Origin: Sphaerochaeta pleomorpha str. Grapes
GTDB taxonomy: Bacteria > Spirochaetota > Spirochaetia > Sphaerochaetales > Sphaerochaetaceae
Assembly (NCBI RefSeq): GCF_000236685.1
Contig: NC_016633.1
Span: 2,170,001 to 2,234,000 of the forward strand
Direction of reading: 5' to 3'
Length of the DNA: 64,000 nucleotides
The position numbers and the translations under genes are program-made. Position 1 is the first letter of the stretch, and each line of letters opens with the position of its first letter. Of this stretch, positions 1-8,817 are shown piece after piece. The notes below the pieces were generated by a model that made no database searches, was not told where the DNA came from, and saw nothing but the letters and a program-made list of their open reading frames with translations.

Positions 1-792
1 CCCACAGCTAAGGGTTGTTCCGCATGAGTCCATTTGGAATTCAGTTTGGCAATGGGGGCATTTATACAGGACTTTGTGCAAACCTTCGGCCCTTTGGGGG
101 TGGTTGATAATGATATTGTTTTTTTTCTGCCAGGCATATTCATCGTAGGCAAAAGCCTCTGCTATTCTCTCGTTGATACCCTGCACCGAGGTTTTTGCCA
201 ATTCTTCGACTGTAAAGAGTCTTGTAAGGTCTGCTTCTATCCTGTTTCCCCGCTTTGCAAGATTCCAGCAGGGGCTGTTGAGGTAATTGCCGTGCATATT
301 GAGGACTACGACGGGAACTTTGAGCATTTTGGCCATTTTCCCCAGGGAAGAAGGCAATACGGCAGTGGTTCCAATAAGGGAATAGCGGGCTTCAGGATAG
401 AGAGCCAGGATGCCCTTTTGTTTAGACAGTACATGCTGTATCTGCCGGACAAGCTGGATGTCATTGGTAAATTTCCGTTTGCAAATTCCCCCTGCGTTAC
501 GCAAAAGCCATTCTCGTTTGAGAAAACCGTCAATTGCCACCACATAGCTCGAGCGATGGGGAAACACTGCTGCCGTGGTTACTTTGAAATCGAGGAAAGC
601 CATGTGCGTGCATAGGAGAAGATAGGGAGGCTTCAACCCATCCATGTTTTTCTTATTGATATGCAATCGATGACTCCATACCTCGGGAAAGCTCAAAATC
701 CAGGTAAGGAGTTTGAGATAGGGTTTTTGTCTGATAGGCTTTCTTTCCATGTCAAAGCGTTTCTCACTGTGATGCTTTTCGATTCCTGTCAT
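1..792 (-). CDS. PlsC-like 1-acylglycerol-3-phosphate acyltransferase family protein, 3' end cut by window edge
   Basis: The frame is open from an ATG at 792 to the window edge (264 codons, no stop). A GAAGGA ribosome site sits 8-10 bases before the ATG. Residues 63-68 read HMAFLD, the H-x4-D acyltransfer motif of the PlsC/LPLAT superfamily. PEAR at about 133-136 stands where the family usually has EGTR. The last visible residues (about 244-264) form a CPHC...CG zinc-ribbon-like segment, uncommon in standard PlsC proteins. The likely role is acyl transfer to a lysophospholipid or another membrane acceptor. The acceptor cannot be told from sequence. The variant motif III and the Cys-rich tail argue against calling it housekeeping PlsC. 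Confidence 0.75.
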   Translation of the reverse strand, partial: MTGIEKHHSEKRFDMERKPIRQKPYLKLLTWILSFPEVWSHRLHINKKNMDGLKPPYLLLCTHMAFLDFKVTTAAVFPHRSSYVVAIDGFLKREWLLRNAGGICKRKFTNDIQLVRQIQHVLSKQKGILALYPEARYSLIGTTAVLPSSLGKMAKMLKVPVVVLNMHGNYLNSPCWNLAKRGNRIEADLTRLFTVEELAKTSVQGINERIAEAFAYDEYAWQKKNNIIINHPQRAEGLHKVLYKCPHCQTEFQMDSCGTTLSCG

Positions 793-957
793 TGCTTCGT
801 CCTTCTCATAAAATTGGTAGCAAGGATATGATTAACCAGCTCTATAGTAAAGTGTGAGTATACCAATCACAAGCAAAACAATGCAAACTTCTTTTTTTCC
901 CAGAGAGATGGACAGTATCGGTTTTTTCGGTATGATTGAACAACACGGAGGATTTTC

Positions 958-2067
958 ATGCCAAGTAAAGAGCTGTATACGTTAGCGAAGGAATATCAGG
1001 AATGCGAAATAGATAAGGTTTTTTCCGAGAGCGACCTGTTCGCCGTCGAAATGAACGATGGGACGCCTTGCTATGTTTCCATTGTTGAAGGGGCTCTTGC
1101 CGGCTATCTTGGAAAGAAAGGGCTTTCTGCCTATCTTCGCCTTTGCCTTGAAGAGAGTGATTCCCCTCCTTTGACCCTAGCTGAACTTGAAAACTCCCAG
1201 GAATGTTACCTGGTTACGCTGAACAATACGGTGGAAGACCTTGAAGAAAAGGAACGGGAGGAGCTTGAGGCTTTCAGTATTTCTTTTGGCGAAGGTGCAC
1301 TGCCACAGTTTCGGACCAAGCGGCAGTATAAATTCCCCTGGTACCTGGAAGAAGCAGATGAGAAAGACCTGATATTGTTACTCAAGGCAGTCCTGTATGC
1401 AAAAACCTATTTCTCCAAGTTTGGCAAAGAGACAAAAGATTCTTCCCTCAATCCTTGGCTTGAATCGCTGGGCCTCGAGGATGTTGCTACAACCGAATAT
1501 GTTCCCTATTTTCAGCAAAGCGGGGATTCTTTCACTGTTTCTGCCAGGATTCTTCCCGATGACGCCTATTCGATCGAATATCCCCAGGCAGAGCTGAAAA
1601 ACGAAGCAATGGTTGAGGAATTCAGGCTTATGAAAGCAAAACCGGGAAAAGTGCTTTACTACGTGACTTTCCTGTTTCCTGACCCAGTGCTATCATCAAA
1701 GAGTCCCTCACCGGTCTTTCCGGTAGTTGAAATGCTCTACGATCCGCAAAAACATGACCTTTTGGACGTATATATGGTTGAAGACTATGAAGAAGGCCAT
1801 GTTGGGTTTGTTTCCAGATTGCTTGATTATATGCACCAGAATGGGAAACCACAGGCAATTCATTGCTTTGGGGAACGTTCCTATCCATTGCTTTCAATGC
1901 TTGGGAAACAGATTGGGATACGGATAATGCAGGGGTCTTTCAACCAAGAACTGGAGAGTCTCAAGGAATTCTTCGTTTTGCAGGGGCAGGAACAGGAAAT
2001 AGGCGAAGAAAACCCTGACCATGGACATGTCCATGACCACAACTGTGAGCACCATCCTAGCCATTAG
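958..2067 (+). CDS. Conserved protein of unknown function with His-rich C-terminus
   Basis: 369 residues, started at an ATG with a good GGAGG site (CGGAGGATTTTCATG). The protein is acidic and cytoplasmic, with no signal peptide or membrane segment. A central PQFR...FPWYL segment (about residues 120-130) followed by a Leu-rich helix resembles a domain pair found in Firmicutes and spirochaetes under DUF7309/DUF6930. I give that from memory, so treat it as tentative. The last 16 residues are rich in His, Asp and Glu (DHGHVHDHNCEHH), which suggests metal binding, as in SecA-like or metallochaperone tails. It is transcribed alone and divergently from the acyltransferase. No function is assigned. 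Confidence 0.8.
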   Translation: MPSKELYTLAKEYQECEIDKVFSESDLFAVEMNDGTPCYVSIVEGALAGYLGKKGLSAYLRLCLEESDSPPLTLAELENSQECYLVTLNNTVEDLEEKEREELEAFSISFGEGALPQFRTKRQYKFPWYLEEADEKDLILLLKAVLYAKTYFSKFGKETKDSSLNPWLESLGLEDVATTEYVPYFQQSGDSFTVSARILPDDAYSIEYPQAELKNEAMVEEFRLMKAKPGKVLYYVTFLFPDPVLSSKSPSPVFPVVEMLYDPQKHDLLDVYMVEDYEEGHVGFVSRLLDYMHQNGKPQAIHCFGERSYPLLSMLGKQIGIRIMQGSFNQELESLKEFFVLQGQEQEIGEENPDHGHVHDHNCEHHPSH

Positions 2068-2079
2068 GTTCGATTTCGG

Positions 2080-2427
2080 TTATTTGTCACCGTATTCAGG
2101 GACTATGCAGATAAAGACAAAATTGTCCGTTCCCGCATTCAGTACCTGATGTTCAATGTCGGAAGGGACATAGGCCGTTGACCCCGGTGTAAGCGGGTAG
2201 TCCTTTCCGTCCATGAATAAGGTCCCTTTTCCCTCTACGGCATAGAGAATATGTTGCCAGGGATGGGAATGCCGGGGGGCATAGCCCTCTTTTCCCAAGG
2301 TGAACATTCTCATCACATAGTCCTTCCAGCCCTGATCTGGGCCTATGAGCACCTGCTTTGTCACCCGGCTGATACCTTTTCCCTCAAGTTCTTTTTTGGT
2401 GATTTCATCTCTATGCGATACAAACAT
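2080..2427 (-). CDS. Small single-domain cupin
   Basis: 115 residues, ATG preceded by AAGGAG. It has the two cupin motifs: PRHSHPWQHILYAVEGKG (about residues 51-68) supplies the His/His/Glu-type metal ligands, and a later PSDIEHQVLN segment supplies the last His. Such proteins bind a divalent metal in a small beta-barrel and act as isomerases, dioxygenases or sugar-binding proteins. It is the last gene of the minus-strand uronate operon, 10 bases after the oxidoreductase. A KdgF-like role, helping to linearise unsaturated uronates, would fit the context, but the sequence alone does not prove it. Confidence 0.8.
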   Translation of the reverse strand: MFVSHRDEITKKELEGKGISRVTKQVLIGPDQGWKDYVMRMFTLGKEGYAPRHSHPWQHILYAVEGKGTLFMDGKDYPLTPGSTAYVPSDIEHQVLNAGTDNFVFICIVPEYGDK

Positions 2428-2437
2428 GGCAATCTCC

Positions 2438-3406
2438 TTATTTTCCTTGCAGCTGTTTCATTACCCAATCGGTGCGCATTGCGCTCTCCCCTGTGCTCAA
2501 ACAGATTTCTTTTCCCAACAATTGATTTACAACAGTCTGAATCATAGGTTGTGCAACATGCTCTGGTGGAGTGGGAACTGCAAGTGTCTCGACTTTATCA
2601 TCGGTTGTCAGTGTTATGGGTGCGCCGATGTCCAATACTGAGAAAGAAAGCTTTCCTTTGCTCCCGTAGATGGTAATGGAATCCTCATCCTTGAATGCGT
2701 TGAAACACCAGATTCCTGTTCCGTGGACTCCATTTGTATGTACCCAGCTCCCGCTGACAATATCCTCGGCTTTGTTGACTTGAGCCTGGTTTGCACTCTG
2801 TCCCTGCGCTTTTTCGATGGGCCCGAGATACCAGTCAAGCAGGTCGAGCGAATGAGACCCTACATCCAAAAACCTTCCCCCGCCGGAAACAGCAGGGTTA
2901 ACCCTCCAGGATGGGTTTCTATCATCTTCTTTTATAGTCTGGTACATAAGAAGGTTTACAAAACGGATATCCCCCAGTTTGCCTTCCTCAAGGAGCTTTT
3001 TTATGTGCAGGTATTTCGGCAAAGCCCGTCGATAATAGGCACTGAATAGCAAAATAGTACGGGCGTTACAGAACTCGACCATAGCCTGGCTATCTTCAAA
3101 TGTCCTTCCCAGAGGTTTCTCGCAGTAAATGGGTTTGCCAGCTTTCGCAGCGCGTATAACATAGTCTTTATGGGAATCTGGATGAGTGGCAATATAGATG
3201 GCGTCTACTTCAGGGTCGTTGATGAGCTTATCTGCATCGTCATACCAGCGTTTTACCTTGTGGCGACGGGCATAATCCTCTGCAAGCGCACCGTTGCGTC
3301 GCATGACAGCAACGAGGGAGGAGCCTTCGGCTTTCTGGAACCCCGGGCCGCTTTTCACTTCGGTAACTGAACCACAACCAATCATTCCCCAACGAATCGT
3401 ATCCAT
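2438..3406 (-). CDS. Gfo/Idh/MocA-family NAD(P)-dependent oxidoreductase
   Basis: 322 residues from the second ATG of MAMD. That ATG lies 7 bases from AAGGAG, whereas the first one abuts the site. An N-terminal Rossmann fold carries the GCGSVTEVKSGPGF nucleotide loop, the family EKPLGRT segment follows near residue 95, and the C-terminal half is the usual beta-sheet substrate domain. The family oxidises or reduces sugars, inositols and uronate derivatives. It lies just downstream of the IclR regulator and UxaC, so a uronate or keto-uronate is a plausible substrate. It could in principle supply the reductase step lost with uxaB, which is inference only. Confidence 0.85.
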   Translation of the reverse strand: MDTIRWGMIGCGSVTEVKSGPGFQKAEGSSLVAVMRRNGALAEDYARRHKVKRWYDDADKLINDPEVDAIYIATHPDSHKDYVIRAAKAGKPIYCEKPLGRTFEDSQAMVEFCNARTILLFSAYYRRALPKYLHIKKLLEEGKLGDIRFVNLLMYQTIKEDDRNPSWRVNPAVSGGGRFLDVGSHSLDLLDWYLGPIEKAQGQSANQAQVNKAEDIVSGSWVHTNGVHGTGIWCFNAFKDEDSITIYGSKGKLSFSVLDIGAPITLTTDDKVETLAVPTPPEHVAQPMIQTVVNQLLGKEICLSTGESAMRTDWVMKQLQGK

Positions 3407-3457
3407 GGCCATCTCCTTTTTACCCTTTTTCGTTCTTCGTAAAAGAGGGTTCTGAGG

Positions 3458-4243
3458 CTAGGCTTGCCACCCCAGTAACATTGAAAGCTTATTGCATTCA
3501 GTCAATATGGCATTGACTATCAATTCTTTTTCCTCATGGTTGAAACGGAACAATGGCCAGGAAACGCTCATTGCCGCTACAACTTTACCCGTATAGTCCC
3601 GAATTGGGGCACCAATGCAGAGCGTTCCCATTTCATGTTCCTCATTGTCTGAAGCCCATCCGTTGTTCCTTATGTCCTCCAGTTCTTTTTTAAGTTCTTC
3701 GGGATTTTTAATAGTGTTTGGGGTAAACGGCTTAAGGGGAACTTTTGAAAGATAGGAGTCAATCTCGCTTTTACTCATATCAGACAGCAAGACCTTCCCG
3801 ATAGCGGTGCAATAGAGTGGAATGCTTTTTCCTACCCTCGAATACATCCTGATAGTAAACGAGGATTCCTTTTTCAGTACATAGACCGCCTGGGTTTCCT
3901 CGAGTACCCCCATGTGTACCGTTTCCCCTAGTTGGGTGCAGAGCTTCTGGGCAACAGGCTGGGCAACATTGATCAAATCAATATGCTCCAGCCCATGGGA
4001 ACCCGTTGAGAACATTTTAAGCGTCAGGCTATAGAGATCTGCAGGGTCTCTATATACATAGCCTAACGACACAAGGGTCGACAGGAACCTGAGTAACGTG
4101 GCTTTCGGCAACCGGGTTTCCTTGGCGAGTGACTCCAAATTGATGCTTTGGTTGTGGGAAAGCGTTTCCAAAATAGCGATTGTCCTGACGACTCCGCTGG
4201 TCTGTTGCTTTTCCTTTGTTTCCTCAGATTCCTTCTTTTCCAT
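3458..4243 (-). CDS. IclR-family transcriptional regulator, probable uronate-operon regulator (KdgR-like)
   Basis: 261 residues, ATG behind a GAGGA site. After a charged 15-residue leader, an IclR winged helix spans about residues 17-80 (VRTIAILETLS..., then the LPKATLLRFLSTL recognition helix). The IclR effector domain (about 90-255) contains the typical YCTAIGKVLL and CIGAPIRDYTGKVVAAMS motifs. IclR proteins near uxaC/uxaA usually sense 2-keto-3-deoxygluconate or related acids. The gene starts 3 bases after uxaC ends and is clearly in its operon, so it is likely autoregulated. Effector and operator were not identified. Confidence 0.9.
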   Translation of the reverse strand: MEKKESEETKEKQQTSGVVRTIAILETLSHNQSINLESLAKETRLPKATLLRFLSTLVSLGYVYRDPADLYSLTLKMFSTGSHGLEHIDLINVAQPVAQKLCTQLGETVHMGVLEETQAVYVLKKESSFTIRMYSRVGKSIPLYCTAIGKVLLSDMSKSEIDSYLSKVPLKPFTPNTIKNPEELKKELEDIRNNGWASDNEEHEMGTLCIGAPIRDYTGKVVAAMSVSWPLFRFNHEEKELIVNAILTECNKLSMLLGWQA

Positions 4244-4246
4244 ATA

Positions 4247-5650
4247 TTAATCCTCGAAGTATGCCTTTGCATTATTGAATGAGATATTCTTTACCACGGA
4301 CCCTAACATGTCAAGGTCGTTTGGAATTTCCCCGTCTTCTGCCCAGGTTCCCAGAATATTACAAAGGATTCTCCTGAAGTATTCATGCCTCGGGTAGGAA
4401 AGGAAGGACCGGCTATCGGTGAGCATCCCTATAAAACGGGGAAGCAGGCCAAGATTGCCAAGGGTTTTCATCTGTTGTTCCATGCCATCCTTGTGGTCAC
4501 AGAACCACCACGCAGAACCCAGTTGCATCTTACCCGGGATCCCTCCCTGGTAACATCCCATCAAGGACCCAAGCGTGTAGTAGTCTTTGGGATTCAAAGA
4601 ATAGAGCACTGTTTTAGGAACTTCGTTTGTTACCGAAAGATTGTTCAAAAAAGCGGAGAGACCTTCTGCCAGTTCTTTGTCATGGGATGCATCAAAGCCG
4701 GTATCGGGTCCAAGTTTTTGAAACATCAAACCGTTATTGTCACGGATGGCTGCAAAATGCAACTGCATAACGATGTTCCTTTTTGCATAGGCGCGGGCAA
4801 GCTCTGTCATCACAAAGGTTTTATAGGCTTCGATTTCCCCTGCAGAGAGGTTTTTCCCTTCCATCTTCTTTACAAAGATTGCATTGACTTCCTGCTCGCT
4901 TTTAAAGATAGCCGGAGCTGTGACCAACGCATGGTCAGAAGCCTTGCACCCCAGGGATATAAAGAAATCCAGCCGGGAGACCAAGGCTTTGACCACATCG
5001 CCTACACACTCGATTTTTTGTGATGCTGAAGTTGCCAAGCCTTCGATATAGGGGATGAACGTATCTTTTTCGATATTCAGGGCTTTATCGGGACGATAGG
5101 AAGGGATTACCGAAGCGGGGAAATCCTTCTGCTGTGCAATATCCATGTGATAATGCAGGTCGTCAGCAGGGTCGTCGGTTGTCCCTACAGCGTAAACATG
5201 CATTTTCTTCATGATACCCCTGACGGAAAGCGTGGGGTCATCTTTCAGTTTCCTATTGGTTTCGTCATAGATTGCTCGCGCGCTGTTTGTGTTCAGGACC
5301 TCATCGATACCGAAGTAACGCTGGAGCTCAAGATGGGTCCAATGGTAAAGCGGATTCCCGAAACTGTTTTCCATGGTGGAAGCCCAGGCATAGAATTTAT
5401 CGAAAGGATCGGCACCTTGCCCGGTGATCAACGATTCAGGTACCCCATTGGAACGCATAGCCCTCCATTTATAGTGGTCACCCCCAAGCCAGGCCTCGGT
5501 AATGGTTGAAAAACGCTTGTCCTGTGCAATTTCCTGAGGGATCAAATGGCAATGGTAGTCAAAAATCGGTTGGTCTTTGGCATATTCGTGAAACAGCTTT
5601 TCGGCAGTCTTTGTCTGCAGAAGAAAATTCTCATCCATAAATTTTTTCAT
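4247..5650 (-). CDS. uxaC: Uronate isomerase (glucuronate/galacturonate isomerase)
   Basis: 467 residues, the usual UxaC length, from an ATG 8 bases after TAGGAG. It shows the amidohydrolase-related core: FDYHCHLIPQEIA near residue 30 (metal-binding HxH), the WRAMRSNGVPE segment near 62, LHFAAIRDNN near 300 and the TDSRSFLSYPRHEYFRR signature near 415. It converts D-glucuronate to D-fructuronate and D-galacturonate to D-tagaturonate in the cytoplasm, the first step of the Ashwell pathway. The gene lies between uxaA and the IclR regulator in a minus-strand operon. It is full length with no visible damage. Confidence 0.97.
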   Translation of the reverse strand: MKKFMDENFLLQTKTAEKLFHEYAKDQPIFDYHCHLIPQEIAQDKRFSTITEAWLGGDHYKWRAMRSNGVPESLITGQGADPFDKFYAWASTMENSFGNPLYHWTHLELQRYFGIDEVLNTNSARAIYDETNRKLKDDPTLSVRGIMKKMHVYAVGTTDDPADDLHYHMDIAQQKDFPASVIPSYRPDKALNIEKDTFIPYIEGLATSASQKIECVGDVVKALVSRLDFFISLGCKASDHALVTAPAIFKSEQEVNAIFVKKMEGKNLSAGEIEAYKTFVMTELARAYAKRNIVMQLHFAAIRDNNGLMFQKLGPDTGFDASHDKELAEGLSAFLNNLSVTNEVPKTVLYSLNPKDYYTLGSLMGCYQGGIPGKMQLGSAWWFCDHKDGMEQQMKTLGNLGLLPRFIGMLTDSRSFLSYPRHEYFRRILCNILGTWAEDGEIPNDLDMLGSVVKNISFNNAKAYFED

Positions 5651-5688
5651 ATCAGTAACTCCTAGTTTCTATATTTGAAATCGTTTTC

Positions 5689-7212
5689 TTATAGGATGAC
5701 CCCATCCTTGAATAGCGAAATTTCGGCATATCCGTTTTGTTCGTTCTTGGTTCGATAGGTTCCCGAGGCAACATCAGCAATCATTGCCAGCAAATCGGAG
5801 AGGACTGTCTCATTGTCTTCCTTAAGCAGACGACCGGCGTCAAAATCGATCCAGTTTGCTTTCTTCTCAGCCAAAGCGCTGTTTGAAGCTACTTTCAACG
5901 TTGGGACCGGGGCGCCAAGTGGCGTACCGCGTCCGGTGGTAAAGATGATGATATGGGCTCCACAGGCCGTCAATGCAGTGGTGGATACAATATCATTACC
6001 CGGCCCTGAAAGTAGGTTTAGCCCGGAATGGGTTACCCTGTCACCGTAGTTCAGGATTGCTTCAACCGGTGCCTGCCCCCCCTTCTGGATGCATCCTAGG
6101 CTTTTGTCTTCCAAGGTGCTTATCCCGCCGGCCTTGTTGCCTGGTGAGGGGTTCTCATAGACGACTTGGTTGTGCTTTACAAAATAATTTTTGAAATCGT
6201 TTATCAAGGTGACTGTTTGGTCAAAGACCTCTTTGGTAACCGCACGGTTCATCAGAAGTTGCTCGGCTCCGAACATCTCGGGAACCTCTGTGAGGATTGA
6301 AGTACCTCCCATTGCAGTGAGTTCATCACAGAAACGACCAACCAAAGGATTTGCCGTAATCCCGCTGAAACCGTCAGATCCACCGCATTTGAAGCCGACA
6401 ATCAATTTGCTCATGGGAACAGGAACCCTTTTATCCCTGGAAATCGTACCTGCCAATTCTTGTAAGAGCTTTTTGCCGGATTCCAATTCATCCTCGACTT
6501 CCTGGCAAATGAGGTATTTCACCCGATTTGGATCGGTCGGGCCGACAAGAGCCTTGAATGACTCCGGCGTATTGTTCTCACACCCGAGGGAAAGCACAAG
6601 CACTCCCCCTGCATTCGGATGATGGACCAAATCGGACAGGATAACACGTGTAGCCTCATGGTCGTCGCCCAGCTGCGAACATCCATAGGGATGGGACCAG
6701 ACGTGGATACCATCATAGTTATAGCCGGAAAGTCCTTGCTTTGCCCATTCAATCAGGTTTTCGGCAACTTTATTTACGCATCCTACGGTAGGGACAATCC
6801 ACAGTTCATTACGTATGCCTATTGCCCCGTCTGCGCGCTCAAACGCCTGGATCGTGGGTATTTTGCCTTCCCATTTCCTGCGATTCACCTCTGCCTTTGC
6901 CATGAACTGTTTCGCAACTTCCTCGTTATAGGAATATTCGCAGGTCTCGGCAAGGAGCGTATGGAGGTTGCTTGCATGGACATGGAAACCTTGTCCGATA
7001 TCTTCTTTTGCCTCCCCGATTGGGTAGCCGTATTTGATTACCTTTTCACCCTTTGCAATTGGACGTAGGGCAATTTTATGCCCCGAAGGGATATCTTGCT
7101 GGCAGGTAATTGTTTTTCCTGAAATTTCAAGGGTCTGTCCCTTTGCCAAAGGCTCGATTGCAACTGCAACACTGTCTTCCGGGGTAATCTGTAATAGTTT
7201 AAATCGTTCCAT
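5689..7212 (-). CDS. uxaA: Altronate dehydratase
   Basis: About 507 residues. The ATG at 7212 (MERFKLLQ) is preferred over 7218 because GGAGGAA lies 8 bases before it. The short N-terminal SAF-like domain (about 1-95, HKIALRPIAKGE) and the long UxaA/GarD domain (about 100-505) are both complete. The catalytic domain has HPYGCSQLGDDHE (metal ligands), GCENN, FKCGGSDGFSGITANP and the late TTGRGTPLG motif. It dehydrates D-altronate to 2-keto-3-deoxygluconate. The start overlaps the tail of the broken uxaB remnant, showing that uxaB and uxaA were once translationally adjacent. Confidence 0.96.
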   Translation of the reverse strand: MERFKLLQITPEDSVAVAIEPLAKGQTLEISGKTITCQQDIPSGHKIALRPIAKGEKVIKYGYPIGEAKEDIGQGFHVHASNLHTLLAETCEYSYNEEVAKQFMAKAEVNRRKWEGKIPTIQAFERADGAIGIRNELWIVPTVGCVNKVAENLIEWAKQGLSGYNYDGIHVWSHPYGCSQLGDDHEATRVILSDLVHHPNAGGVLVLSLGCENNTPESFKALVGPTDPNRVKYLICQEVEDELESGKKLLQELAGTISRDKRVPVPMSKLIVGFKCGGSDGFSGITANPLVGRFCDELTAMGGTSILTEVPEMFGAEQLLMNRAVTKEVFDQTVTLINDFKNYFVKHNQVVYENPSPGNKAGGISTLEDKSLGCIQKGGQAPVEAILNYGDRVTHSGLNLLSGPGNDIVSTTALTACGAHIIIFTTGRGTPLGAPVPTLKVASNSALAEKKANWIDFDAGRLLKEDNETVLSDLLAMIADVASGTYRTKNEQNGYAEISLFKDGVIL

Positions 7213-7716
7213 TTGCATCTTCCTCCAATGCTTTGAGAGATTCTCTGATTCCTCTGGTCCAAATTTGGACCAGATATTGGTTAACGGTATCTGTTAGTCC
7301 TTTAATCCTTGTCAAATCCTGTCCCCACCAAGAAGACTCACTGAGTATCCCCGTTGCGAGCCTCCGTGCTTTTTTCTCTCTATATCTCCATCCAGTGCTA
7401 TGTATTGCTTGCATTTCTCTTCGTTGAATGGGTTGAGGCATAGGCTCACACTGGTGATCGTTCGGTATTCTTCGATATTCTTTCCGTTCTGGACACCTCT
7501 TAAAATTGTAGTGTAAAGGCCTTTTTGGGTATTGATAAGATTTCCAAGGCCTCGTTCCAGTGGCTGGACTATGACAATATTTCCGTTGAAATCAGTTTTC
7601 TCGTTGAGAATATCGACCTGCCAGTCAGCAAAGGCTCTCAGGAAGTTGCCTTCCCCGTATTGCAAAATCCGTTCCGCTCGTTGTACGGGTTCTTTTGCTT
7701 CAGATATGGGTTTCAC
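7199..7716 (-). pseudogene. uxaB: Remnant of tagaturonate reductase gene (uxaB) with large internal deletion
   Basis: The first about 110 codons from the ATG at 7716 match the UxaB N-terminus: ILQYGEGNFLRAFADWQVDIL, then GLYTTILRG and SVSLCLNPF. The reading frame then fails. In a second frame, from about 7345 to 7199, a clean UxaB C-terminal tail appears (WWGQDLTRIKGLTDTV, then GIRESLKALE), ending inside the uxaA start region. A normal UxaB is about 480-500 residues; this locus has room for about 165. Some 330 codons, including the NAD-binding and catalytic core, are missing, and the junction (roughly 7345-7390) also shifts frame. The truncated 134-residue product cannot be a reductase. Assembly error is the main alternative. 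Confidence 0.85.
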
Positions 7717-7748
7717 GATAGCTTCCTCCTATCATTAAAAGCAAATTG

Positions 7749-8720
7749 TTACCGATGAGGTTTCTTTCCGAAGAAGAAATGTCCCATGACGGCGCAGATC
7801 GATTGTTGGAAAACAATCCCAAATATTACAGGTAGTGAAGTTTCAGGCGGGAAATAGTCGATTGCAAGGACAAGGGCTGCGCTGATGTTTCGCAGCGCGA
7901 TTGCAAAGGTTACGCTGACATTGTCTTCCTCTGGTAATTTTGCCCACTTTCCGATCACAAAGGCAATGGGAAAGCCTGAGGCTGCAATGATTGCACAAAG
8001 AAGTGCTATCGGAAGGTAGGCCCATGAGGCACTGGCGATGAGTTGTTGAGAAACCTGGGAAGTGTTGATTATGATGACCAGAATCAAAGAAAGCTTGGAA
8101 AAAGGTTTGAGACTTGGGGTTATATGCTCGTTCACCTTTCCTTTTGTCATATTGTTGATCAGAATCCCGAAAAGGGAGGGGAGAACAACCATTTTAAAGA
8201 GCGACAGAATCATTCCCATCGTGTTGATCTCAACGGAGGTCTGCGCCAACAGACGGACTGTAAACGGGGTAAGCAAAGGGGTGAGGGCCGTGGAAACCAA
8301 AATCAGGGTCAAAGAAAGCGCTCCATTACCCTGGTAGATTGAACTCCAGATATAACCCGAAACCGCAGTTGGCGTGGCCATGAGAAGTATGTAGCCCGTG
8401 ATTATGGCAGTGTTTGTCGGGAAAGCAACATTTGCAACCGACCAGGCTATGATTGGCATGATCAGGTTTGTTCCAAGCAGGAATGCGAATATGGGTTTCG
8501 GTTTTTTCAGGACCTTGAAGAAATCAGAGGAGTTTATACCCAAAGCCCCACAGAAGGTAAGGAAGGCGAACAAATAGGTAACCGAGGGTTTCATCCACGA
8601 CACCTTGGCTCCTAGCAACAATCCAAGAATAACCCCGGTGGGGGTAAGTATTGGCATTGCACGCTCAAGATTGCCATTAAAATGCCTTAGTTTTTTTTCC
8701 ATTGATTGAAATTGAAACAT
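7749..8720 (-). CDS. Bile acid:sodium symporter (BASS) family membrane transporter
   Basis: 323 residues with nine or ten hydrophobic helices from about residue 22. BASS/SBF-type features include the GINSSDFF loop after helix 2, the helix-breaking ATPTAVSGYIWSSIYQGNG segment (about 117-135) and the late SVTFAIALRNISAALVLA helix. BASS proteins carry organic acids with sodium. At the head of the uronate operon it is a good candidate for uptake of a uronate or related acid. No strong ribosome site precedes the first ATG. An internal ATG at 8702 (MEKKLRHF) is possible, so the start is uncertain. Divergent from the hybrid regulator. Confidence 0.85.
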   Translation of the reverse strand: MFQFQSMEKKLRHFNGNLERAMPILTPTGVILGLLLGAKVSWMKPSVTYLFAFLTFCGALGINSSDFFKVLKKPKPIFAFLLGTNLIMPIIAWSVANVAFPTNTAIITGYILLMATPTAVSGYIWSSIYQGNGALSLTLILVSTALTPLLTPFTVRLLAQTSVEINTMGMILSLFKMVVLPSLFGILINNMTKGKVNEHITPSLKPFSKLSLILVIIINTSQVSQQLIASASWAYLPIALLCAIIAASGFPIAFVIGKWAKLPEEDNVSVTFAIALRNISAALVLAIDYFPPETSLPVIFGIVFQQSICAVMGHFFFGKKPHR

Positions 8721-8817
8721 TGTTCCAATGATAACGTCACGTCGGTTATGCTGTCAAGCTGAGATAGGCTGTGCTATAGTTGTTTATCCCTTTTGCTACT
8801 TGGTAAGGAGGTTTTTC

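Noticed and set aside
34-615. Plus-strand ORF of 193 codons at the left edge
   Set aside because: It is the antisense shadow of the PlsC-like frame, which has the H-x4-D motif and a ribosome site on the minus strand.
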